The notes under the pieces are model-generated. The model saw only the letters and a list, made by a program, of their open reading frames with translations. It was not told the DNA's origin and ran no database searches. The translations under genes were made by a program, and so were the position numbers. DNA of 64,000 nucleotides from JAFLCL01 sp039809495 (GTDB taxonomy: Bacteria > Myxococcota_A > Polyangia > Polyangiales > Sandaracinaceae), in NCBI GenBank assembly GCA_039809495.1, contig JBDHVC010000012.1, positions 28,956 through 92,955 on the forward strand, read 5' to 3'. This document shows positions 41,508-51,187 of this stretch, one piece after another; the first letter of the stretch is position 1, and each line of letters starts with the position of its first letter.

Positions 41508-42184
41508 CGCATGGCCCCAGCGTCGAGCTCGACGAAGCCCCGCTCGAGGAGGGCCCCCTCCGGCCTCGGCGTGAGGATCGCGAAGTGCGAGATCCGCCCG
41601 CCCGGCGTCTCGCCCACCGACCCGAGCCCGACGACGCGGGTCGCGTCGAGCGCGCGATCGAAGGGGACGTGCGCGCCGCCCACCGCGATCAGGTCCGCGG
41701 GATCGTCGCCGACGAGGTGGATCACCTCCTCGTCGGTCGCGTCGAAGCCGAGCTCGATCGAGGGATCGATCGGCGAGCCGTGACAGACCATCAGCTCGCT
41801 CCCGTCCGCGAGCGGGAAGCGGAGCTGCTCGGGCAGCTTGAGGAGCGCCCGCAGGACGAGCTCGCCGACCTGCGCGCGCGTCTCGAGGAAGCGATCGCGC
41901 TTGGCCTGCTCCTCCGCCGTCGTCGCGACGAGGCGACCCGGATCGAGCGTCGAGAGCGCCGTGTCGCTGAGGCCGCGGACGAGGTGCGCTCTCCTCTCCG
42001 CGAGCCGACGCCAGACCCCGAGCGGCTCCTCGCCGCCGAAGAGGAGATCCCCCGCGACGACGAGCGCTCCGACGTCGCGCCGATCGAGCTCCGCGAGCAC
42101 GGCGTCGAGCGCCGCGAGGTCGCCGTGCACGTCCGCGAGGAGCGCCACGGGGCGGTTGAGCAGAGGCTTCGGAGGGGCCGACAT
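41504..42184 (-). CDS. Calcineurin-like metallophosphoesterase
   Basis: A 226-residue protein: LLADVHGDLAALDAVL (Asp, His), VVAGDLLFGG (Asp), GLSDTAL (replacing GNHD), MVCHGSPID (His) and AVGGAHVPFD (His near the end). The change of GNHD to GLSD removes the usual Asn-His pair, so catalytic activity may be lower or different. It resembles the MJ0936/YfcE group. It precedes the HAD-like gene, with which it overlaps by 4 nt. TAGAGC lies 9 nt before the ATG. Confidence 0.84.
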   Translation of the reverse strand: MSAPPKPLLNRPVALLADVHGDLAALDAVLAELDRRDVGALVVAGDLLFGGEEPLGVWRRLAERRAHLVRGLSDTALSTLDPGRLVATTAEEQAKRDRFLETRAQVGELVLRALLKLPEQLRFPLADGSELMVCHGSPIDPSIELGFDATDEEVIHLVGDDPADLIAVGGAHVPFDRALDATRVVGLGSVGETPGGRISHFAILTPRPEGALLERGFVELDAGAMR

Positions 42185-42256
42185 CGTCCGAGGGCTCTAG
42201 CATGGACCGAGCGCCGACAGCGCGCCCCGCTCGAGGGGATCCGTCGTCGGTCACCG

Positions 42257-42286
42257 TTGCCCCCCGCGACGCGGAGGGTCTACCGT
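42257..42286 (+). promoter_or_regulatory. Promoter candidate TTGCCC-18-TACCGT
   Basis: TTGCCC (42257-42262), an 18-nt spacer and TACCGT (42281-42286), 6 nt before the ATG at 42293. A leaderless transcript is expected. The TACCGTCGGC string recurs upstream of the SppA-like gene. Confidence 0.45.
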
Positions 42287-42292
42287 CGGCGC

Positions 42293-43867
42293 ATGCGACA
42301 CCTCGCCTCGCTCGGCACCATGACGCTCGCCCTCACGCTCGCGCTCGCGCCGCGCCCAGCTCGCGCGGAGGTTCGACACGTCGGCCCGACGGACCCGCTC
42401 CCCTCCGCCATCGCGGCGCTCGGCCCGGGCGACGAGCTCGTGCTCGCGAGCGGCACCTACACGGTCGACGTCCTCTTCCAGGTGTCCGTGTCGGGCACGG
42501 CGGACGCGCCGATCGTCATCCGGGGCGAGGGCGCGACGCGCCCCGTCATCACGCGCTCGAACGCGGCGCAGAACCTCGTCAACGTCTCCGGGCAGCACCT
42601 CGTCTTTCGCGGCCTCGAATTCGTCGGCGGATCGCGCGGGCTGCGCTTCATGTCGGGCGCGAGCCACGTCACGGTCGAGGACTGCCGCGTCCACGACATG
42701 GAGGACAACGCGATCAGCGCGAACGATCACGGCGGCGACTACGCCGGCTTCGTCTTTCGCCACAACGAGGTCTTCAACACCGGCGGGACGGGCGAGGCGT
42801 TCTACCTCGGCTGCAACAACGACGACTGCCAGTTCCACGACAGCCTCATCGAGGGGAACTGGATCCACGACACGAACGGACCCGCGGTCTCGCAGGGTGA
42901 CGGCATCGAGATCAAGGAGGGCAGCTACGGCAACGTCATCCGCGACAACGTCATCCACGACACGAACTACCCCTGCATCATCACGTACTCGACCGTCGGG
43001 AACGGGCCGCCGAACGTCATCGAGCGGAACCTCCTCTTCCGCTGCGGCGATCACGCCATCCAGTCCGCCGCGGACGTCGTCATCCGGAACAACATCATCC
43101 TGGGAGCCGCCGCCGACGGCATCCACAGCCAGCACCACCAGTCGGGCGACCCCGCGAACATCGAGATCGTCCACAACACGATCCTCAAGGCGAGCGGCGA
43201 CGCGATCCGCATGACGGGCATCACGGGCTCGATCCTCGTCGCCAACAACGCGATCTACGCGTCGGGCGGCCGCGCGATCCGCATGGCGGGCGCGCTCGGC
43301 GGCCTCGTCGTCTCGGGCAACGTCGGGACGGGCACGCTCGAGGGCGTGACGAGCGGCTTCGACGCGTCCGGCGAGCTCGCGCGCGACTTCGTTGGGGCGA
43401 CGCTCTCGGGCGGCGTCCCGAACGACGTCTTCCCGCGCGCGGGGAGCGCGCTCGTCGCGGCCGGTGACCCAGCCCACGTCGTGACCGACGACTTCGACGG
43501 CACCTCCCGCGGTGGCATCGCCGACGTCGGCGCGTACGCCTTCGGGGCGGGCGTGGGCCCGGGATGGGCGCTCGCCGAGGGGTTCAAGCCCCCACCCACG
43601 CCGATCACGCCCGGCGATCCGGACGCGGGGATGAGCGCGGGTGAGGACGCCGGCGTCGTCGCGCCGCTCGACGCGGGATCGATCCCCGAAGGCGTCGACG
43701 CCGGCCGCCTGAGCGGCGCGGACGCCTCGAGCCCCCCGACGACGGGCGGCGAGGCGAGCGGCTGCGGCTGTCGAGCGTCCGGGCGGAGCGCCCCGAGCGC
43801 GCCGCTCGCGCTCGCCCTCGCGCTCGTCGCGGTGCTCGTCCACCGCCGGCGACGCGCGACCGGCTGA
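42293..43867 (+). CDS. Secreted right-handed beta-helix protein with MYXO-CTERM-like tail
   Basis: A 524-residue protein with a signal peptide (MTLALTLALAPRPARA). Residues about 40-400 are a parallel beta-helix, with many Asn/Ile/Val steps such as NVIRDNVIHDTN, VVIRNNIILGAA and IEIVHNTILKAS, as in pectate lyase-like folds. An Asp/Ala/Gly linker follows, then the C-terminal tag: SGCGCRASG, a hydrophobic helix (APLALALALVAVLV) and HRRRRATG. This fits MYXO-CTERM sorting signals, which are cut so that the Cys can be lipid-anchored at the cell surface. A carbohydrate-active or adhesive role is likely, but no catalytic residues are identified. Confidence 0.82.
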   Translation: MRHLASLGTMTLALTLALAPRPARAEVRHVGPTDPLPSAIAALGPGDELVLASGTYTVDVLFQVSVSGTADAPIVIRGEGATRPVITRSNAAQNLVNVSGQHLVFRGLEFVGGSRGLRFMSGASHVTVEDCRVHDMEDNAISANDHGGDYAGFVFRHNEVFNTGGTGEAFYLGCNNDDCQFHDSLIEGNWIHDTNGPAVSQGDGIEIKEGSYGNVIRDNVIHDTNYPCIITYSTVGNGPPNVIERNLLFRCGDHAIQSAADVVIRNNIILGAAADGIHSQHHQSGDPANIEIVHNTILKASGDAIRMTGITGSILVANNAIYASGGRAIRMAGALGGLVVSGNVGTGTLEGVTSGFDASGELARDFVGATLSGGVPNDVFPRAGSALVAAGDPAHVVTDDFDGTSRGGIADVGAYAFGAGVGPGWALAEGFKPPPTPITPGDPDAGMSAGEDAGVVAPLDAGSIPEGVDAGRLSGADASSPPTTGGEASGCGCRASGRSAPSAPLALALALVAVLVHRRRRATG

Positions 43868-43915
43868 CGGCGCACCTCGGCGCGCCGAAAAACTGCCCTC
43901 TCGGCGGCGAGCCCC

Positions 43916-43921
43916 TAGAGT
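43916..43921 (+). promoter_or_regulatory. -10-like TAGAGT, 6 nt before the permease GTG
   Basis: Supports the GTG at 43928 as a leaderless start. The -35 region CTGCCC is weak. Confidence 0.38.
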
Positions 43922-43927
43922 CGCCGC

Positions 43928-45259
43928 GTGAGCGAGCACGCGAGCGAGCACGCGAGCGACCCCTCCGCCTCGAAGGGTGAGGCGAGCTCGCGCCCGAGGC
44001 GTGCTCGCGATCTCGGCTGGACGAGCACGGCCTACTTCGGCGAGGGGCTCCCGTACTCGATCCTGCATCAGCTCGTCACCGAGTACCTGACGGCGATCGG
44101 CGCGCCGCCCGCGGTGGTCGGCGCGACGTCGTGGTTCCACGTCCCGGTCACCGCGAAGCCGCTCCTCAGCCCGCTCGTCGATCTCGTCGGGAGCAAGCGC
44201 GCCTGGACGATCGCGATGCAGCTCCTCATCGGCCTCGGCGTGATCGGGCTCGCGCTCTTCCTCGGGCCCGATCCGCGCGGGCACGACGCGATGCACGCGG
44301 GCCCCCCGAGCTGGGGGGGCCTCTGGCTCCTGCTCGGCGTCATCGCGGTGATGCACGCGATGCACGACATCGCCTGCGACGGGTTCTACATGCTCGCGCT
44401 CGACACGCGCGGGCAGGCGCTCTACTCGGGCACGCGCCAGGCCGCCTACCGCGCCGCGATGTACGTCGGCGGCGCGGGGCTCGTCCTCGTCGCCTCGCCC
44501 GCTCGCGACCTCGGGATCCTCGGCGCGCGGGGCGGCTCGCACTGGCAGCTCGCGTTCCTCGCCGCGGGCGGGCTCCTCGTCCTCGTCGCGGCGCTCAACG
44601 CGCTCCTGCTCCCCGCGCCGAGGGAGCCGCACGAGGTGCGCATGGAGCGCCCGATCACCCGCTTCTGGGAGAGCTACCGGAGCTTCCTCTCCCAGCCGGG
44701 GATCGTGCTCCTCCTCGCGTTCGCCCTCACGTACCGGCTCGGGGACACGATGACGTCCTCGATGTCGTCGGTCCTCTTGCGCGAGCTCGGCGTCACGCTC
44801 GAGGAGCGCGGCCTCCTCCGCTCGATCGCGCTCACGACGACGATCGGGGGATCCGTCCTCTCGGGCGCGCTCGTCGCGCGCGGGGGCCTCGAGCGCTGGC
44901 TCGTGCCGTTCACGTGGCTGATGGCCGTGCCGTGGTACCTCGGCGTAGCGCTCTTCCACCCTCCGTTCTGGGCGATCGGCGTAGCGGTCGTGCTCGAGCA
45001 GCTCGCGGGATCGCTCGCCGGGACGGCGGCGACCGTGCTCCTCATGCGCCGGTGTCGACGCGCGTTCTCCGCCTCGCACTACGCCTTCTTCACCGCCCTC
45101 GTCTCGCTCGGCTCGACGATCTCGGGCGGCCTCTCGGGCTACCTCTACGAGTGGGTCGGGCGGGTGCCCTACTTCGTGCTCACGCTCGTCGCCTCCCTCC
45201 CCGCGCTCCTGCTCGTCCGCCTCGTCCCGATCGGCGTCGTCGACGACGCGAAGCCCTGA
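43928..45259 (+). CDS. MFS permease, AmpG-like
   Basis: A 443-residue major facilitator with about twelve helices. An N-terminal hydrophilic part of about 28 residues is followed by YFGEGLPYSILHQLVTEYL, the usual AmpG-like first-helix pattern, and SPLVDLVGSKRAWTIAMQLLI between helices 2 and 3; later comes AFALTYRLGDTMTSSM. AmpG imports anhydromuropeptides for cell-wall recycling; some relatives transport acetyl-CoA or other solutes. Substrate is therefore uncertain. The start is a GTG. Stop at 45257-45259 precedes the mtfA-like gene by 47 nt. Confidence 0.8.
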   Translation: MSEHASEHASDPSASKGEASSRPRRARDLGWTSTAYFGEGLPYSILHQLVTEYLTAIGAPPAVVGATSWFHVPVTAKPLLSPLVDLVGSKRAWTIAMQLLIGLGVIGLALFLGPDPRGHDAMHAGPPSWGGLWLLLGVIAVMHAMHDIACDGFYMLALDTRGQALYSGTRQAAYRAAMYVGGAGLVLVASPARDLGILGARGGSHWQLAFLAAGGLLVLVAALNALLLPAPREPHEVRMERPITRFWESYRSFLSQPGIVLLLAFALTYRLGDTMTSSMSSVLLRELGVTLEERGLLRSIALTTTIGGSVLSGALVARGGLERWLVPFTWLMAVPWYLGVALFHPPFWAIGVAVVLEQLAGSLAGTAATVLLMRRCRRAFSASHYAFFTALVSLGSTISGGLSGYLYEWVGRVPYFVLTLVASLPALLLVRLVPIGVVDDAKP

Positions 45260-45294
45260 CGCGGCGAGATCGCGCGCGACGCGCCCGATGCGGG

Positions 45295-45300
45295 TAGGCT
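45295..45300 (+). promoter_or_regulatory. -10-like TAGGCT, 6 nt before the mtfA-like GTG
   Basis: The sequence GGGTAGGCTCGCGCGG recurs in near-identical form before the gene at 48870 (CTAGGCTCCGCGCGG). Leaderless start expected. Confidence 0.42.
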
Positions 45301-45306
45301 CGCGCG

Positions 45307-46092
45307 GTGCTCCCCGGCCTCGCCGCGCTCTCGATCCTGAGCCTGATCCTGCTCGCGCTCCTCGCGCGCTCGGCGCGGCGTCGCCGGAGGCTCGCCCGCG
45401 CGCTCGAGGCTCCGCTCTCGGACGAGGCGCGGCGAACCCTCCTCGAGCACGTCGCGTACTACCGCCGGCTCGACGCACCGGAGCGGGCTCGCTTCGAGCG
45501 CGAGGTGAGGCGCTTCCTCTTCGACCAGGTGATCACCGGCCCCCGCGAGCGGCCGCTCCCGGACGAGCTCCGCACGCTCGTCGCCGCGAGCGCGGTGATC
45601 CTCGTCTTCGGGCACCGGGGCTTCGTCTACCCACGCACCCGCGACATCGTCGTCTACGACGAGGCCTTCGACGACGACTACCGAGAGTCGAAGGACGGAC
45701 CGATCGCGGGCATGGTCCACGGCGCCGGGCCGATCCTCTTCTCGGCTCGCCAGCTGCGCGAGGGCTTCGATCGCCCCTCCGACGGCTTCAACCCGGGCCT
45801 CCACGAATTCGCGCACGTCCTCGACTTCGATCGCGGCCGGGCGGACGGCCTCCCGTGCTTCGTCCCCCACCGCCTCGTCCGCCCCTGGGTCGATCAGATC
45901 CACCAGGGCATCGCGCGCGTCGAGGCGCATCGATCGATCCTGCGCGCCTACGCGGCGACCAACGAGGCCGAGTTCTTCGCCGTCGCGACCGAGGCCTTCT
46001 TCGAGCGACCGAAGGAGCTCTCGCGCGCGCACCCCACGCTCTACGCGCTCCTCGAGGACGCCTATGGGCAGCACCCCGCGAAGGACGGCTGA
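45307..46092 (+). CDS. mtfA: MtfA-like zinc peptidase
   Basis: A 261-residue protein with one N-terminal hydrophobic segment (LAALSILSLILLALLAR). The zinc motif is LHEFAHVLDF (HExxH), and the third ligand region is TNEAEFFAVATEAFFE (Glu-rich, with the family pattern NexEFFA). These are MtfA features; in E. coli MtfA is a soluble peptidase that binds the regulator Mlc and controls glucose-transporter expression. The membrane anchor differs from E. coli MtfA but occurs in other relatives. Convergent with typA; the stops share a hairpin. Confidence 0.82.
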   Translation: MLPGLAALSILSLILLALLARSARRRRRLARALEAPLSDEARRTLLEHVAYYRRLDAPERARFEREVRRFLFDQVITGPRERPLPDELRTLVAASAVILVFGHRGFVYPRTRDIVVYDEAFDDDYRESKDGPIAGMVHGAGPILFSARQLREGFDRPSDGFNPGLHEFAHVLDFDRGRADGLPCFVPHRLVRPWVDQIHQGIARVEAHRSILRAYAATNEAEFFAVATEAFFERPKELSRAHPTLYALLEDAYGQHPAKDG

Positions 46093-46099
46093 CAGCGCG

Positions 46100-46105
<6 letters not shown>
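46087..46105. terminator. Hairpin GGCTGAC-AGCGC-GTCAGCC between convergent genes
   Basis: A perfect 7-bp stem with a 5-nt loop. The TGA of mtfA and the TCA of typA lie in the two arms, so each stop codon is part of the stem. Confidence 0.55.
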
Positions 46106-47938
<1,833 letters not shown>

Positions 47939-48054
47939 CGGGTGCTCTCGGTGCGCTCTTCGGCGCGAAGGGGGCGCGGTCTATCCGGCCGACCCGGCGA
48001 CTGCAAACGCGCGCGTCGACGTCGCGCGGCGGAGCGCCGCCCTGGCGCAGCGCG

Positions 48055-48130
48055 CGCTCGCGCTCGCCCGATCGCGTCGAGCGAGGCGCGCCCCGACTCG
48101 ACGGATCACGTCGAGCGAGGCCCGCCGTCA
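48055..48130. repeat. Two tandem copies of the short GC palindrome
   Basis: First copy about 48055-48091 (CGCTCGCCCGATCGCGTCGAGCGAGGCGCG), second about 48086-48130 (GGATCACGTCGAGCGAGGC at its centre), ending in the TCA stop of the lipoprotein gene. The only place where the palindrome is doubled. They occupy much of the 189-nt gap before typA; the remainder holds typA's leader. Confidence 0.6.
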
Positions 48131-48709
48131 GTGCTCGTCCTCCTCCGGGCAGCGCGCGCCGAAGGCGATGAGATCGCGCGTCGTCTCCTCGACGCTGCCG
48201 TAGAGCGCGTCGAGCTCCGCCGGATCGGCCGGGACGAGCTTCACCCGCATGCCGCCCTCGATCGCCTCGCCGGTCACGGTCGAGGTGCCGATGAGCCGCC
48301 GCCGGTTCCAGCGGTGCCGCATGCGCTCGCGATCGACCTCGCTCATGCGCGCGAGCATCGCCTCGTCGAGCGGCTCGACCTCGCTCGGCTCGCGGTGGTG
48401 CTCCTGGTGGACGTGGACCTTCCGCGTCACCTGGCGGCGCAGCTCCTCCACCTCGGAGCCGTCGCCCGTGACGAAGTCGATCGCCGCGCCGTCCGCGAGG
48501 CGCACCGCGCGCGGAGAGGTGCCCGGCACCTCCATCGGGCAGCGAGGCTCGGGCCGCGCGGGCGCCGCCTCGGCCGGGGCCGCCGACGCGGGGGGCGCGC
48601 TCCCGTGGAAGCTCGGCTCGGGCGAGGTGCACCCGAGCGCGCAAGCGAGGCTCGCCCCGGCGACGAGCGAAGAGAGCCTCCCCGATAGAGAACCGATCAC
48701 CCTGCGCAT
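48128..48709 (-). CDS. Lipoprotein of unknown function
   Basis: A 193-residue protein with a signal peptide and lipobox (GASLACALGC). A Pro/Ala-rich spacer leads to a compact region with RKVHVHQEHHREP, RMRHRWNRRRLIG and one Cys near the end. I do not recognise a family. His-rich segments could bind metal, which is speculative. GGAGG lies about 8 nt before the ATG; a normal leader. The palindrome pair lies at its end. Confidence 0.6.
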   Translation of the reverse strand: MRRVIGSLSGRLSSLVAGASLACALGCTSPEPSFHGSAPPASAAPAEAAPARPEPRCPMEVPGTSPRAVRLADGAAIDFVTGDGSEVEELRRQVTRKVHVHQEHHREPSEVEPLDEAMLARMSEVDRERMRHRWNRRRLIGTSTVTGEAIEGGMRVKLVPADPAELDALYGSVEETTRDLIAFGARCPEEDEH

Positions 48710-48855
48710 CGCTCACGCCTCCGTGTTCGGCCCCGTGGGCGGGCGCCTACGCCCGAGGTATACGCCCTCACAGCGCGCACGGCGCCGCTCTGCTCCCGCG
48801 AGCGAGGTCGGCTCCCGCGCGAGCGCGCCGCGATGCGCGAGCCCCGCGAGCGGGC

Positions 48856-48861
48856 TAGGCT
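48856..48861 (+). promoter_or_regulatory. -10-like TAGGCT, 8 nt before the membrane protein start
   Basis: Same flanking sequence as the copy at 45295. Leaderless start expected. Confidence 0.4.
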
Positions 48862-48869
48862 CCGCGCGG

Positions 48870-50504
48870 ATGCCGACGGCGCACGAGCGATCGCGGGTTC
48901 CCTTCCGCCTCGTCCTCCTCGACGTGGCGTTGGCGGGCGGCCCTGCGCTCCTCTTCGCGACGCTCGCGGCGCCCACCTGCTTCTGCGTGGTGGGGATCCC
49001 GCTCTACGCGTACGCGCTCGGCGCGGCCTACCTCGCGACGATGGGCGTGCGCGAGCGCTGGGCGAGGACCCTCGCGATCGGCGCGCTCGGGGCGCCGATC
49101 CACCTCATGCCGATTGGAGCCTGCGTCCTCTCGATCGGGGCGCCGTCGGATCCAGCCTCGCTCCGCGGCCTGCTCACGCTCGCCGCTACGTTCGCGGGGA
49201 TCGGGGTCGTCGTCTCCCCCTTCCACGGCGCTCCGCTCGCGGCGATCGAGCGGGGCCGCGGGATGCTCGACGCCCTGCTCACGAGCGGCGCCACCTCGAT
49301 TCGCCAGGGCCTCGCGAAGACCGCGGCGCGCGGCGCGACGCTCGGCGTGATCGCGGCGATCCCAACGGCGATCGTGCCCATGAGCGGCGTGCTCGGCGCC
49401 GCTCGAGGCCTCTTCATCGCCGTCGTCGCGGCGGCCATCGTCGTCACGTCGATCCTCGGCCTCGCGATCGTCGCGTACGCCTGGGGCGAGGGGCGACAGC
49501 GCTTCGGGGGAGCGCGCGGCGTCTATCCACGCGGCCCGATCGCGGTCGACTCCGTGCGCTCCGCGCTCCTGCGCTCGCTCGCCCTCCCGCTCGTGAGCGT
49601 CGTCGCCGTGCTGGGCCTCGTCGTCGTCGCGCTCGCCACGCCGAGCCCAGCGTGGCGCCTCGCTCCTCACATCCCCTCGCACGCGATCCGGCTCTCCGCC
49701 GCCCCCTCACCCCTCGCTCCGAGCGGGCTCGCCGTCCGCGCGGCGCCCGACGCGATCACGATCTCGACCGCGGACGGAGGCGGCGCGGGCGAGGTCCGCG
49801 TGCCTGACCGCGACCCGGCCGGTGATCCGATGATCCTGCGCGACACCGAGCACGGCCAGGAACGCTGGGCGCTCTACCTCCCGCGAGGGCGAGGCCGCGA
49901 CGGCGACTACCGCGCCTGGATCGTGAGCTTCGACGACGACGGCGTCCGCACGGACGACGCTCCCCCCGATCGGCTCGCGGCCCGCTTCGGGAGCCCGCTC
50001 GCCCTCATGCTCCTCGCGCTCCACCTCGCCTGCCTCGCCGCGCTCGTCCTCTTCACGCTGCGCAGGCTCACGGACGCCGCGCTCCTCGATCGCCCCTCGT
50101 TCCGGGCGGAGCGCGAGCTCACCGCGCTCTCGGGGACGTTTCGCGGCGAGGGGCGCATCGCGAAGGGCACGCTGACGCTCGACGAGCCCGCGAGCCTCGA
50201 GGTGTCCGGCCTCGGCGCGGCCGCCCTCGCGCCGGGCGCCCACCGCTTGCTCCTTCGCTCGAGCGCGGAGCGCCTCCGCGATGGCGAGCTCGTGACGGCG
50301 ATCGCGACGCTCACGCGCGCCGACGAGGCCCCCTTTCGCGCGGGGCGGCTCCAGCTCGGCGAGGGGACACGGCTCATCCTCGGCGAGCTCGAGGCCGCGC
50401 GCGCGGCCTACGCCGAGCAGCTCGCGCGGGTGAGCGTCGCGTTCTCGCTCGTCCTCTTGCCGATCGTCGTCGCCCTCGCGAACGTCGTCGTTCGAGCGCT
50501 CTGA
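48870..50504 (+). CDS. Polytopic membrane protein of unknown function
   Basis: A 544-residue protein. The first 250 residues hold about six hydrophobic segments (e.g. LVLLDVALAGGPALLFATLA, IAVVAAAIVVTSILGLAIVAY). A roughly 100-residue outer region follows with GGGAGEVRVPDRD and beta-rich sequence, then a further helix (PLALMLLALHLACLAALVLF), a soluble domain and a final helix (LVLLPIVVALANVVVRAL). I do not recognise a family. Ends 15 nt before the stop of the convergent lipoprotein gene. Confidence 0.58.
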   Translation: MPTAHERSRVPFRLVLLDVALAGGPALLFATLAAPTCFCVVGIPLYAYALGAAYLATMGVRERWARTLAIGALGAPIHLMPIGACVLSIGAPSDPASLRGLLTLAATFAGIGVVVSPFHGAPLAAIERGRGMLDALLTSGATSIRQGLAKTAARGATLGVIAAIPTAIVPMSGVLGAARGLFIAVVAAAIVVTSILGLAIVAYAWGEGRQRFGGARGVYPRGPIAVDSVRSALLRSLALPLVSVVAVLGLVVVALATPSPAWRLAPHIPSHAIRLSAAPSPLAPSGLAVRAAPDAITISTADGGGAGEVRVPDRDPAGDPMILRDTEHGQERWALYLPRGRGRDGDYRAWIVSFDDDGVRTDDAPPDRLAARFGSPLALMLLALHLACLAALVLFTLRRLTDAALLDRPSFRAERELTALSGTFRGEGRIAKGTLTLDEPASLEVSGLGAAALAPGAHRLLLRSSAERLRDGELVTAIATLTRADEAPFRAGRLQLGEGTRLILGELEAARAAYAEQLARVSVAFSLVLLPIVVALANVVVRAL

Positions 50505-50519
50505 CAGCGCGAGCGTGGC

Positions 50520-51173
50520 TCACGCGTCCGGGACGCTCCCGTCGAGCGCGGGCCCCGCGTCGTCGTCGCTCGCGCCGTCCCACGGCTCCGCCGCGTCCTC
50601 CGCGCTCGCCGCGTCGGTCGGCTCCGCCGCGTCGAGCTCGCGCGCGTCGGGGCGGCTCGCGTCGAGCGACGTCCAGGCGTCGACGGCGGGCCCCGCGTCC
50701 ATCGCTCCGGCGTCGCTCGCGCCCGCGTCGTCGCCCACCACGGCCCCGTCGGGCGCGCGGAGATCGCAGCCGCGGTTACAGGCCTCGACCTCCTCGCACG
50801 AGCGCGCGGCGCGGTAGCAGCGCCTCAGCGCCGCGAGCTGCTCGGCCCCGAGCGACGCCTGGAACGCCGCGTGCCCGGCTCGGCACTCGCGCGCGTGGAC
50901 CTGCGCGAGGCTCGCGCCCGACGCGTCGAAGCCGAGCTCGACGAGCCCCGCCTCGGGGCCCGCGTCGAGGTACGACGGCAGCGGCCCGGCGAAGCACCCG
51001 AGGGCCGCGAGATGATCGCAGACCTCGTCGACGCTCGGCGTCGCGCCGCCGGGATCCCCGAGGCACACGTTCGGCGGCGCGAGACAGCCCTCGATCGCGG
51101 GGGCCACGATCGCGGAGGCCACGATCACGAGGCCGAGGGAGAGAGAGCGAGCGCGCTCGAGCCGCGGGGTCAT
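50520..51173 (-). CDS. Lipoprotein with C-terminal Asp/Ala-rich repeat region
   Basis: A 217-residue protein. A signal sequence ends at the lipobox (APAIEGCLAPP). Residues about 35-140 form a helical Cys-containing region (PSVDEVCDHLAALGCF, RCYRAARSCEEVEACNRGC). The last 75 residues are repeats of Asp-Ala pairs (DAGASDAGAMDAGPAVDA). ATG 51173 is chosen because GAGGAGGG lies about 7 nt upstream; a GTG at 51191 overlapping the upstream stop is also possible. Follows the barrel-like gene as an operon. Confidence 0.6.
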   Translation of the reverse strand: MTPRLERARSLSLGLVIVASAIVAPAIEGCLAPPNVCLGDPGGATPSVDEVCDHLAALGCFAGPLPSYLDAGPEAGLVELGFDASGASLAQVHARECRAGHAAFQASLGAEQLAALRRCYRAARSCEEVEACNRGCDLRAPDGAVVGDDAGASDAGAMDAGPAVDAWTSLDASRPDARELDAAEPTDAASAEDAAEPWDGASDDDAGPALDGSVPDA

Positions 51174-51187
51174 GTCGGGAGCCCTCC

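Noticed and set aside
42251..45478. Long minus-strand frame opposite the beta-helix and permease genes
   Set aside because: Antisense to two genes with recognisable domains and without any motif of its own.
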